From Deltaproteobacteria bacterium (GTDB taxonomy: Bacteria; Myxococcota_A; Polyangia; Polyangiales; Sandaracinaceae): a stretch of DNA of 64,000 nt. Both the position numbers and the translations under genes were made by a program. Under the pieces are notes generated by a model. The model was not told where the DNA came from, did no database searches, and saw nothing but the letters and a program-made list of their open reading frames with translations. Shown here piece after piece: positions 34,124 through 42,174 of the stretch. The first letter of the stretch is position 1; the number at the start of each line of letters is the position of its first letter. Where the stretch lies: NCBI GenBank assembly GCA_017303575.1, contig JAFLCL010000010.1, forward strand, positions 1-64,000, written 5' to 3'.

Positions 34124-34807
34124 ATGCGAGGGTGTGGCGTGCGATTCGACAAGCACAGCAAGTCGATCGTGACGCGCCACGATCTGGGACGCTTCGAGGG
34201 CGAGACGCTCTTCGATCGCGTCGCGCGCGTCGTGGCGAGCGCGGAGTGCCTTCCGCGCAAGGAGCTCTACGAGAGCTGGGAGGTCGCGCGTCGGGTGCGT
34301 CGACGCATGCGTGGCCACCGCGTCGTCGAGCTCGCGGCAGGGCACGGCCTCGTCGCGTGGCTGCTCCTCTTGCTCGACGACACGAGCTCGGCTGCCATCG
34401 TCGTCGACACGAAGTCACCGCCGAGCGCGTCGACGCTCGCGGACGCGATCACCACCGAGTGGCCACGCCTCGCGGGTCGCGTGGAGCGACGCACAGAGCC
34501 GCTCGACGCGCCGTCGCTCGACGCGAACGACCTCGTGGTGTCGGTGCATGCGTGCGGCGCACTGACCGACGTCGTCCTGCGTCGCGCGATCGCGTCGCGT
34601 GCGCGCGTGGCCGTTCTTCCGTGCTGCCACGACGAGTCGACGTGCGACACCGGCGCGCTCACGGGCTTCCTGTCGATCCCGCTCGCGATCGACGCGACGC
34701 GCGTGCTCCACCTACGCAGCGCGGGCTACGACGTGCACACGCAGACGATCCCGGAACAGATCACGCCGCACAACCGGCTGATCCTCGGAACGCCTCGCCT
34801 GGTCTGA
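34124..34807 (+). CDS. Class I SAM-dependent methyltransferase-like protein
   Basis: This 227-aa protein has a Rossmann methyltransferase core: VVELAAGHGLVAWLL is motif I, IVVDTKSPP the acidic loop, and VVSVHACGALTD the motif IV region. VAVLPCCHDESTC follows. The HACG and PCCH segments resemble METTL25/RRNAD1-type or tRNA Trm13-like methyltransferases, where such Cys/His pairs recur. The substrate is unknown. ATG at 34124 is chosen; a GTG at 34139 is possible. It is divergent from a radical SAM gene, with about 48 bp between starts, and its stop touches the convergent lipoprotein gene. Confidence 0.62.
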   Translation: MRGCGVRFDKHSKSIVTRHDLGRFEGETLFDRVARVVASAECLPRKELYESWEVARRVRRRMRGHRVVELAAGHGLVAWLLLLLDDTSSAAIVVDTKSPPSASTLADAITTEWPRLAGRVERRTEPLDAPSLDANDLVVSVHACGALTDVVLRRAIASRARVAVLPCCHDESTCDTGALTGFLSIPLAIDATRVLHLRSAGYDVHTQTIPEQITPHNRLILGTPRLV

Positions 34808-35953
34808 TCACTCGCACGGAGGGGTCGGAGCTCCGCACAGGCCCGACTCCGGCTGGCACCAGTGCGATGCACACAGATCGGATGGCGTGCAGGGCGATCC
34901 ATCCGGCAACGGCTCCGGCCAGGTGCGCGGTGGCCCGCACGCGGTGCTGCACACGCCGTCCTCGCAGGTTCCGTTGCAGGCTAGACCGTCATCACACGTC
35001 TCGATGCAAGGATCACCCAGCGCGCGACCCACACGCGCACAGCGGTCTCTTGCGCAGACCAGCCCGTTCGGTCGATCGCACGGGTCCGTCTCGAAGTATC
35101 CCCGGTCGCAGCTCTCACCTTCGCGACGCGGCCCTGCGCGACAGAGACCCTCGACGCAGAAGGTGCCGGGGGCACACAGACCGTCTTCGGTGCATGGGTC
35201 GCCGGCGCGTGGGATCGTCGCGCAGTGGGTCGGAAAGCGATCTGCTCTGCAGTAGAGGCCCGGCTCGCAGACGATGCGCTCGAACGAGTCGCGCGTAAGG
35301 CCACACGCCTGACCCAGCCCGGCCACCCGCCTCGTGGGGGACTCGCAGAGTCCACGCGGAGAACACTCTAGGAATGCTGGGCAATCGACCCAGCGCTCAC
35401 ACGGCTGAGGCTCGAGGACGGGCTCGAGGCACACCGAGCCGCAGCTCGCCGTGCGCCGACATTCGAGTCCTCGGACACAGCTCGCCTCGTCGCCGCAGTG
35501 CTCGTTCCTCCCGACACGGCGCGCAGGCACGAACACGTCGTACCAATCGCAGTCTCGGAAATCCAAGAACGAAGAATAGAAGTCGTCGATGGCCATGGGG
35601 CAGTTGCCTGAGGCCAGGATCTCCGAGCATGGGGTCAGCACGTCCGTGTCGACCTCGAGGGTCCCGGATCGGAGCTCCTGGCGGAGGTAGTCGACGAGGT
35701 ATTGCCCCAGCTCGTTCATGCACTGCTCCTCGCCGTGGGCATACACGAAGTCGATGAGCTGCAAGCCGGTGGGACAAGAGGACAGCGCGCGGCACGTCGC
35801 TTGGACGAACTCGATGGCGATCTGCTCGTCAGGAGTCACCACGTCCGCATCCACGCGGGTGTCGGAGCCGGCGTCGGGCGCGAGGCCATGCGTCGGCGTG
35901 CAGGCGACGAGCGTTGTCGCGATCAGAACCGAGAGGCCGAGTCCGAGCCGCAC
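34808..35953 (-). CDS. Cys-rich lipoprotein with Dickkopf-like repeats
   Basis: This 381-aa predicted lipoprotein starts with GTG. The signal peptide ends in the lipobox TLVACTP, followed by an Asp/Ala-rich stretch. After an alpha-helical domain (about 45-140) there are many short Cys modules of the type GxxCxxGLxCxxxxC (for example GEHCGDEASCVRGLEC-like spacing). These modules are widespread in myxobacterial secreted proteins and resemble Dickkopf N-terminal repeats. No enzymatic residues are visible. Its stop codon directly abuts the convergent methyltransferase gene. Confidence 0.65.
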   Translation of the reverse strand: MRLGLGLSVLIATTLVACTPTHGLAPDAGSDTRVDADVVTPDEQIAIEFVQATCRALSSCPTGLQLIDFVYAHGEEQCMNELGQYLVDYLRQELRSGTLEVDTDVLTPCSEILASGNCPMAIDDFYSSFLDFRDCDWYDVFVPARRVGRNEHCGDEASCVRGLECRRTASCGSVCLEPVLEPQPCERWVDCPAFLECSPRGLCESPTRRVAGLGQACGLTRDSFERIVCEPGLYCRADRFPTHCATIPRAGDPCTEDGLCAPGTFCVEGLCRAGPRREGESCDRGYFETDPCDRPNGLVCARDRCARVGRALGDPCIETCDDGLACNGTCEDGVCSTACGPPRTWPEPLPDGSPCTPSDLCASHWCQPESGLCGAPTPPCE

Positions 35954-35972
35954 GCCGCGATCGTAGAGCCAA

Positions 35973-37049
35973 TCACTCGGCGGTAGGAGGAGAGTCGCTC
36001 TCTGCGTCTCGCCAGTGGCCCTTCGCTGGGGCGTAGACGACGGTCTCGTCTTCCTTGCCGGCGAACGAGTCGACGTCGCTGCACGCGGCGAGGCAGCCGG
36101 GGCAACGCTCGGACAGCGCGAGGACCTGCAGCTGCTTGTGGTGGATGCCGTGCCACAGGTCGGTGATCTCGTCCTCGTAGACGTTGCCCATGCGGTCGCC
36201 GTCGGTGCGCATGAAGAAGCACGGGTAGACGTGACCGCGGAAGTCGACGAGCAAGAACTTCGACGGGAGGTAACAGCCGCCCGGCGGGATCGGGCGCTTG
36301 CCCGTCGCGAGGTAGTCGGGGACCACGCCGAACATCGACTCCGTGAAGATGCCGACGCCGATCGTCTTCGCGTAGGCCGTGAGCTCCGCGAGCTGACGTG
36401 CGATGCGCTCCTTGGGCGTGCGGAGCAGCGTGAAGCGCGGGATGTCCTTGTCGCCGCCGGAGATCTCTTCCTGGAAGGGCTGGAACGAGACCTCGTCGAT
36501 GCCGAGCGACTTCGCGAGATCGAGCAGGTGGAAGCCGTGCTGGAGCGTCTCGCGCATCAAGACGCCCGAGAGACCGACGCGGATGCCGCGCTCGATGCAC
36601 TTGCGCGCGCACTCCACCGACTTGTCGTAGTTGCCCTCGCCGCGGAGATCGTCGTGCACTTCCTTGGGGCCATCGATCGAGATGTGCAGGTAGACCGAGG
36701 GGCACTTCGCGAGGCGATCGAGGTTCGCGTCCGTGATCATCGTGCCGTTGGTCACGATGTCCTGCGTGGTGAAGCCGATGGCGTGCGCGTGCTCGACGAG
36801 ATCGAGGAAGTCCTTGCGCATGAAGGACTCCGCGCCGCACGGCGTGAAGGTGTGTGCCCCGAGCGCGCGCGCCTGATCGAGCAGCTTCTTCGCGAGATCG
36901 AAGGGCACGCCGTGCTCCTTCAGCTCCCACACCGAGCACATCTTGCACTTGAGGTTGCAGTAGACCGTGAGCTCGACGGCGAGCTCGTCGAGCTTGTGCT
37001 CGAGCGCGGGATGCGGACGGAGCGGCGAGAGGACGTCGAGCTTCTTCAT
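35973..37049 (-). CDS. Radical SAM/SPASM-like protein
   Basis: This 358-aa radical SAM protein has CNLKCKMC (CxxxCxxC) near residue 31. The GGE motif is altered to PCGAESF. SVYLHISIDGP and GLSGVLMRE follow the usual barrel pattern. A C-terminal set of Cys (GGCYLP, YPCFFM, CPGCLAAC) matches a SPASM/twitch auxiliary-cluster region. Ten bases upstream lies the stop of a family 2 glycosyltransferase gene, so both are probably in one transcript. AAGGA provides a ribosome site. The reaction is unknown; peptide or sugar modification is possible given the glycosyltransferase neighbour. Confidence 0.78.
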   Translation of the reverse strand: MKKLDVLSPLRPHPALEHKLDELAVELTVYCNLKCKMCSVWELKEHGVPFDLAKKLLDQARALGAHTFTPCGAESFMRKDFLDLVEHAHAIGFTTQDIVTNGTMITDANLDRLAKCPSVYLHISIDGPKEVHDDLRGEGNYDKSVECARKCIERGIRVGLSGVLMRETLQHGFHLLDLAKSLGIDEVSFQPFQEEISGGDKDIPRFTLLRTPKERIARQLAELTAYAKTIGVGIFTESMFGVVPDYLATGKRPIPPGGCYLPSKFLLVDFRGHVYPCFFMRTDGDRMGNVYEDEITDLWHGIHHKQLQVLALSERCPGCLAACSDVDSFAGKEDETVVYAPAKGHWRDAESDSPPTAE

Positions 37050-37059
37050 GCAGGTTCCT

Positions 37060-38100
37060 TCAAGCGGGGCTCTCGTTGCGATCCTGGCGCGCGTCGTCGG
37101 TCGCGCGGGCTTGCACCGCCGCGTCGTGGTGACGCGTCTCGAACGGACGGATCGCGTGAGGTCGCGGGGTGCGGCCCGCGGCGGCGAGCTCCTCGCGGCA
37201 GTGATGGAGCACGCGGTCGACGTCGTTCGCGTAGCCGTTCTTCACCCACGCGCCGCGCGTCTCGTCGCGCACGTACCAGCGAAGGTCCGTCTTCACCCAG
37301 TCGCGGACCTCGGTGTCCTCGGGGTGCTTGTCCATGAAGTACACGGCGTTGCGCACGTAGGTGTCGTAGACGGGTGGCAGGCTGCGCTCTTCACAGCGGA
37401 ACGGATCGCGCGGCGCGGGGTCTTCGATGTGGAGCACACGCGCGCGCGGCGCTGCGTGGATCTCGAGGCCCGAGCGCCAGAGGCGGTAGCCGGCGTCGAT
37501 GTCCTCGAGGCCCCAGCCCACGAAGCCGTCGTCGAAGCCGAGCTCGCTCGAGGGCAGGGGCACCGAGAAGTTGCACGAGTAGACGAAGATCCACGGCCGT
37601 GTCTGCGCGCCGACGGTCTCGCCCTCCGCCCCGATCACGGCCACGCGATCATCGAGCTCTCCCGCGCGGATCTCGTCGAGGGTCGGCTGCGACGACGGAT
37701 CGCCGAAGCGTCGATGGCGAAAGCCGATCACGAGACGCGGCGTGCCGCGCGCCAGGCCTTCTTCGTGGGCCTCGAGGTGCGCGCTCACGAAGTGCGGCGA
37801 GACGACCACGTCGTCGTCGACGAACACGATCACGTCGCCGACCGCGCTCTCGATGCCCATGTTCCGCGCCTGTCCCGCGCGGAAGCCGAGGTCGGGCTGA
37901 TGGCGGTACACGAGCGGCAGGCGCGACTCGAAGCTCCGCGCCACCTCGGCGGTGTCGTCGGGCGAGCCGTCGTCGCACACGACGACCCGCGCGAGACCAT
38001 CACCGACGCGTCCGCGTCCGGTCTGCTCGGCCAAGCACGAGAGGAGCGCGCGCAGGCGGTGGCTGCGCTTGTAGGTGGGGATGACGACTGTGGCGCGCAC
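37060..38100 (-). CDS. Family 2 glycosyltransferase
   Basis: This is a 346-aa GT-A fold glycosyltransferase. VVIPTYKR opens the nucleotide-sugar site and VCDDGSPDDT supplies the first Asp. VDDDVVVS holds the metal-binding DxD-like motif, and GWGLEDIDAGYRL contains the ED catalytic motif typical of chondroitin-polymerase-like GT2 domains. The acceptor is unknown. No membrane segment is visible, so it is cytoplasmic. The start is GTG at 38100. The gene is followed after 10 bp by a radical SAM gene and preceded by a lipoprotein gene on the same strand. Confidence 0.8.
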   Translation of the reverse strand: MRATVVIPTYKRSHRLRALLSCLAEQTGRGRVGDGLARVVVCDDGSPDDTAEVARSFESRLPLVYRHQPDLGFRAGQARNMGIESAVGDVIVFVDDDVVVSPHFVSAHLEAHEEGLARGTPRLVIGFRHRRFGDPSSQPTLDEIRAGELDDRVAVIGAEGETVGAQTRPWIFVYSCNFSVPLPSSELGFDDGFVGWGLEDIDAGYRLWRSGLEIHAAPRARVLHIEDPAPRDPFRCEERSLPPVYDTYVRNAVYFMDKHPEDTEVRDWVKTDLRWYVRDETRGAWVKNGYANDVDRVLHHCREELAAAGRTPRPHAIRPFETRHHDAAVQARATDDARQDRNESPA

Positions 38101-38156
38101 GAAGGGCCGGAGCGTGCCACGAGGTCGCTCCCTCTGCGATGTCCCGCCGTGGAGGG

Positions 38157-39608
38157 TCAGAACATCGCGACGAAACCCTGCGCCGTGCGGGTGGCGTCGC
38201 CGCAGATCGCGAGCGGCTGGTCGGAGAACGCGTAGCCCGACACGAGGAGGTGCGCGCCGTCGCTCGAGGTCACGGCGTGCGACAGGAGGAAGTCGCCGCC
38301 GACCGGGATCGTGGAGCCTGCGAGGAGGGCGCCTTCGTTCGTGAGCACGAGCACGACGATCGAGCGACCCGGAGCGCCGAACGTCTGGCCGAGCGCGACC
38401 GTCGTTCCGGTGAGCGTGCCTACGACGGCGATCGACTCGTCGTCGAGCACCGTCACGGAGCGCGGATCGATCGTGCCGAGCGGGAGATCGAAGATCGTCG
38501 TTCCGTCCCCACGCTCCCCGCGGAGGAGGCCGTTCGCACGTCGATACACGCGGTCACCGTCGCGACTGACGGCGGCGACGACGGGCGCCGCCGCACGCGC
38601 GGACAGCACCGTCAGATCGGGCGCGAGCTCGAGCAGGACGACGCCAGACGGCAGCGACACGCCGTCGATCGACGTCGCCGTCTCCATCGTCGTCGAGGCG
38701 AGCACACGACCGTCGGCGAGCCGGAACACCGCGTGGCCGAACTCCGCGACCTGCGTGCCGGGCAGCACCAGGCGCCGCGCGGCGGCGATCGCGCCCGCGC
38801 CGTCCTCGCCGGTCGCCACGATCAAGTCGGTGTTCGTGCCATTCAAGGGTCGGCCTCCGAGCGACTCCGCGTCCGCGAACGCCGTCGTCGCATAGGACCA
38901 GGGCTGTCCGCTCCGACCGGACCAGTGCCCGCCTCCGTTGCCCGCGCCGGGCGTGTAGGAGACCGAGGGGCCGAACGTGCCGGTGCTCGTGTCGAGGAAG
39001 CTGACGCCCATGCCGTGCGGCATGAAGACGGTGTTGCTCTCGACCGTCGCGCTCGGCGCGAACCAGTCCGTCACCGTGGAGAACGTCGGGCGGCGCAGCT
39101 CGGTGCCGCTCGCCGTGTCGATGACGGAGATGACCCTGCCGCTGGCGACGCTGCCGCGCAGGGGTGCGCTCGACGCGAACGATGCGACGAACAGCGCATG
39201 ATCGCGATCGATCGCGAGGCCTTGCACGTCGGGTGAGCTCGCGAATCCGTCGTACCAGAGGGCGGGGCAGCCGGGCGCGGTGGCAGGTGTGATGGCGGCG
39301 TCGTCCTCGACGAAGGTGTCCGTCGCGGCGGCTGCATCGAGCGACGCATCCCTGCCGGCGTCGGACGCCGTGCCGCCGTCGAGAGACGTGTCGGCCGTCA
39401 GCCGGGCATCGCTCGCGATCCGAGCATCCGCCGAGGGTGCGTCGACCGCGGGTGCGTCGAGCCCGTACGCGTCGAGATCCGGCGCGACGCGCGCGTCGAT
39501 CGAAGGGCCAGAATCGATCGGGTCGCTTCGGTAGTTCGCGCGCCCGCATGCTCCGACAGCGCCCAGCAAGACGACGAGACGAGCCGCGTGTGCCTGGCAC
39601 GAGCGCAC
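38157..39608 (-). CDS. Beta-propeller lipoprotein
   Basis: This is a 483-aa predicted lipoprotein. GTG at 39608 is chosen because it gives a short n-region before a hydrophobic stretch and lipobox (GAVGACGR); an upstream ATG would give a very long n-region. A spacer of about 80 residues rich in Asp and Ala (repeated DA, SLDA) follows, then a beta-rich propeller with phrases such as DVQGLAIDRDHALFVASF and SVTVLDDESIAVVGTL. No catalytic residues are evident. It is divergent from the Ser/Thr kinase gene, with about 97 bp between the starts. Confidence 0.62.
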   Translation of the reverse strand: MRSCQAHAARLVVLLGAVGACGRANYRSDPIDSGPSIDARVAPDLDAYGLDAPAVDAPSADARIASDARLTADTSLDGGTASDAGRDASLDAAAATDTFVEDDAAITPATAPGCPALWYDGFASSPDVQGLAIDRDHALFVASFASSAPLRGSVASGRVISVIDTASGTELRRPTFSTVTDWFAPSATVESNTVFMPHGMGVSFLDTSTGTFGPSVSYTPGAGNGGGHWSGRSGQPWSYATTAFADAESLGGRPLNGTNTDLIVATGEDGAGAIAAARRLVLPGTQVAEFGHAVFRLADGRVLASTTMETATSIDGVSLPSGVVLLELAPDLTVLSARAAAPVVAAVSRDGDRVYRRANGLLRGERGDGTTIFDLPLGTIDPRSVTVLDDESIAVVGTLTGTTVALGQTFGAPGRSIVVLVLTNEGALLAGSTIPVGGDFLLSHAVTSSDGAHLLVSGYAFSDQPLAICGDATRTAQGFVAMF

Positions 39609-39705
39609 GCGCCGAGGGTAACAGTCGCCCCAGCGCGGCGGGCGCGTTCTGCACGGATCGCGCATTCGCGTGTGCCTTCGTGCTATCGAAGCGCCTCGTT
39701 CGCGA

Positions 39706-41073
39706 ATGAAAACGCCCGAGAAGATCGGCCGGTATCGGATCGAGCGCCTGCTCGGGCAGGGCGCGATGGGCTCGGTGTACCTCGGCGTCGATCCTTCGCT
39801 CGATCGCAAGGTCGCCATCAAGACGGTGAAGGACCTCGACCTCGAGGAGGCAGCGAAGAAGCGCTTCCTCGAGCGCTTCCGGAACGAGGCGCGCGCGGCC
39901 GCGCGGCTCTCGCATCCTTCGATCGTGCAGGTGTTCGACGTCGGTGACGATCCGGACGTCGGCCCCTTCCTCGTGCTCGAGTACATCCACGGTCCATCGC
40001 TCAAGCAGGTGCTGCGCGATCGAGGGCCGCTGCCCGCCGGCGAGCTGATGTCGATCGCCCACCAGCTCGGCGAGGCGCTCGACGTCGCGCACGCGGCGGG
40101 GATCATCCACCGCGACGTGAAGCCCGACAACGTGCTCGTCGGCGAGGACGGTCGCGCCAAGCTCGCCGACTTCGGCGTCGCGCGTGTGCCCGACGCGGCG
40201 CTCACGAAGGAAGGGCAGTTCCTCGGGACGCCTTGCTACGCCGCGCCCGAGACGCTCTCGGAGGGACGCTACGGTCCGCGCACCGATCTCTTCTCGTTCG
40301 CGGCGGTCCTCTACGAGCTCTCCACCGGCGCGCGCGCGTTCCCCGGCGACGATGCGATCGCCGTCGCGCACGCGGTGATCCACGACGACCCGATCCCGCC
40401 GACCGAGGCCGCGCGGGTCGAGCTGCCGGACACGATCGACGATGTGATCCTCCGCGGTCTCTCGAAGGACGATCGCGAGCGATTCGGCTCGGCGCGTGAT
40501 CTGGCGCTCGCGCTCGAGGGCGCGCTCGTGACCGCTGGCAAGGTGGCGCCGAGCGATCGGTCCTCGCGCCTGCGGCCCGTCGGCGATCTCGGCAAGCCGT
40601 CGACCGAGCGTCGGGGCTGGCTGTGGCTCATCGCGCTCGGCGTGATCGCGCTCGGCGCCGTGGCGGTGCAGGCGCTGGGTGGCCTCGACGTGGTCGGCTC
40701 GAGGCTCGGTCTCTTCGCGTCGATGGAGGACGCGGGTCCCGTCGACGCGAACGAGCAGCTCGACGCCGCGCAGCCTTCGCGAGGACGCCGCGATGCGGGC
40801 GTCTCGAGTGTCGTCGTGGACGAGCCGATCGACGCGGGCCACGACGCGCCGGCCGCCGAGCCGATCGATGCGTTCACCGAGCCCGACGCGTTCCGCGAGC
40901 TGTCGCAGCGCGAGATCGAGGATCTGGCGAAGGACGAGATCGACGCTGCGCGCGCCGCGATCTCCTCGGGCGATCGCGCCGCGGCGACGCGTCACCTCGC
41001 GCGTGCGCGTGAGCTCGACCCCGAGAGCAGCGATCTCGAAGAGGTCGACGCGCTGCTCTCTGCCATGCCCTGA
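39706..41073 (+). CDS. Membrane-anchored Ser/Thr protein kinase (Hanks type)
   Basis: This 455-aa kinase has all catalytic motifs: GQGAMGSVY glycine loop, VAIK lysine, HRDVKPDN catalytic loop, DFGVAR and the APE segment (YAAPE). A single membrane helix follows (about 303-325). The outer part is Asp/Ala-rich and ends in a short helical repeat pair that looks TPR-like (AAISSGDRAAATRHLARARE). Such kinases control development and secretion in myxobacteria. ATG at 39706 begins just before the first strand of the kinase; a longer frame adds 12 residues without support. The GH75-like lipoprotein gene follows after 35 bp. Confidence 0.9.
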   Translation: MKTPEKIGRYRIERLLGQGAMGSVYLGVDPSLDRKVAIKTVKDLDLEEAAKKRFLERFRNEARAAARLSHPSIVQVFDVGDDPDVGPFLVLEYIHGPSLKQVLRDRGPLPAGELMSIAHQLGEALDVAHAAGIIHRDVKPDNVLVGEDGRAKLADFGVARVPDAALTKEGQFLGTPCYAAPETLSEGRYGPRTDLFSFAAVLYELSTGARAFPGDDAIAVAHAVIHDDPIPPTEAARVELPDTIDDVILRGLSKDDRERFGSARDLALALEGALVTAGKVAPSDRSSRLRPVGDLGKPSTERRGWLWLIALGVIALGAVAVQALGGLDVVGSRLGLFASMEDAGPVDANEQLDAAQPSRGRRDAGVSSVVVDEPIDAGHDAPAAEPIDAFTEPDAFRELSQREIEDLAKDEIDAARAAISSGDRAAATRHLARARELDPESSDLEEVDALLSAMP

Positions 41074-41077
41074 GCGC

Positions 41078-41096
41078 CACCGGGGAACGGCCGGTG
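41078..41096. terminator. Short hairpin after the kinase gene
   Basis: CACCGG (41078-41083) and CCGGTG (41091-41096) form a six-base stem with a seven-base loop, five bases past the kinase stop and 12 bases before the next start. There is no T-tract, so it is at best a weak or Rho-assisted terminator; it could also lower translation of the next gene. Confidence 0.3.
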
Positions 41097-41108
41097 TATC
41101 GTCGCGCC

Positions 41109-42128
41109 ATGAGCTCGTCGCGCGTTCTCGCGTCCGCATCGATCGTGGCCTTCGCATGGATGGGCGCCACGTCGGGCTGCGGAGACGTCGAGCCACGAGA
41201 GCGCGTCGATGCGTTCGTCGATCCGATCGAGATCGACGCTGCCGTGGCGAGCCCCGATGCCTACTTCGGCTTCGACGCGCCGGACCTCGATGCGCCGTTC
41301 CCCGATGCGTTCGTCGTGCGGCCCGACGCGTGGTCCGGCATGGACGCGTTCTCGATGGATGCGTTCTCGATGATGGGCGGCACCGACGCGTTCTGGGGTA
41401 CGTGCACGTCGGGCGGTCGCATGGGCACGTGCATGCCGATGTCGATGTGCTCCGGCACGTCGGTGCGCGGGCTCTGCCCCGGTCCCGCGGAGATCCAGTG
41501 CTGTCTGCCGGGAGGCGATGCGGGCATGTTCGATGCGCCGCGGCCGATGGGTACGTACTCGGTGGACGAAGTGGTCGCGCGCCTCGGCGCCTGCGCTCGC
41601 ATCGGCGGCGACTACGCGCGCGACTCCGGCGGAACGTCGGACATCCCGGTCTGTCAGACCGACGACGTGATCTGGTGGGACGCGGACATGGACATCGACT
41701 GCGACGGCGGCCGCGGCGCCGAGTGCATGTCCGATCCGTACTACCTGCCCGACACGAGCGCGGTGGACTCGATGGGCAGGCCGCTCGACGCGAGCACGCT
41801 GCCGTTCGTCGTGATCCCGCTCCCCTCGACGCGCTTCCGCTCCGCCGATCACGGGATCCGACACGGTCAGGTCGCCCTCGCGATGTACCGGGATCGCATG
41901 GTGTTCGGCATCTTCGGAGATCTCGGGCCTGCTGCGATCATCGGCGAGGCGTCCTACGCGATGGCCGTCGAGCTCGGCATCCCGCCGAGCCCCATCTCGG
42001 GCGGTGTCGGCTCCGGCGTGCACTACCTGATCTTCACGGGCGCGGGTGCACGCGTGACGCGCAACGAGGATCACGACGAGGCCGTGACGATGGGCGAGTC
42101 GTTGCTCGCCGACTTCATGACGCCCTGA
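41109..42128 (+). CDS. GH75-like chitosanase lipoprotein
   Basis: This is a 339-aa predicted lipoprotein with lipobox ATSGCGD and an Asp/Ala/Phe-rich spacer. A Cys module follows (CTSGGRMGTCMPMSMC). The C-terminal domain (about 150-339) matches family 75 glycoside hydrolases (chitosanases). DADMDIDCDG carries the Asp expected at the active site, and FGDLGPAAIIGEASYA, GIPPSP and GGVGSGVHYLIF match conserved family segments. It would hydrolyse beta-1,4-glucosamine polymers, for example of fungal walls. Surface anchoring fits a predatory or scavenging life. Confidence 0.75.
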   Translation: MSSSRVLASASIVAFAWMGATSGCGDVEPRERVDAFVDPIEIDAAVASPDAYFGFDAPDLDAPFPDAFVVRPDAWSGMDAFSMDAFSMMGGTDAFWGTCTSGGRMGTCMPMSMCSGTSVRGLCPGPAEIQCCLPGGDAGMFDAPRPMGTYSVDEVVARLGACARIGGDYARDSGGTSDIPVCQTDDVIWWDADMDIDCDGGRGAECMSDPYYLPDTSAVDSMGRPLDASTLPFVVIPLPSTRFRSADHGIRHGQVALAMYRDRMVFGIFGDLGPAAIIGEASYAMAVELGIPPSPISGGVGSGVHYLIFTGAGARVTRNEDHDEAVTMGESLLADFMTP

Positions 42129-42174
42129 GCGCGCGGCGTTGATCCTGCGCGCGAGATCGTGGCCCACTGCCGCC

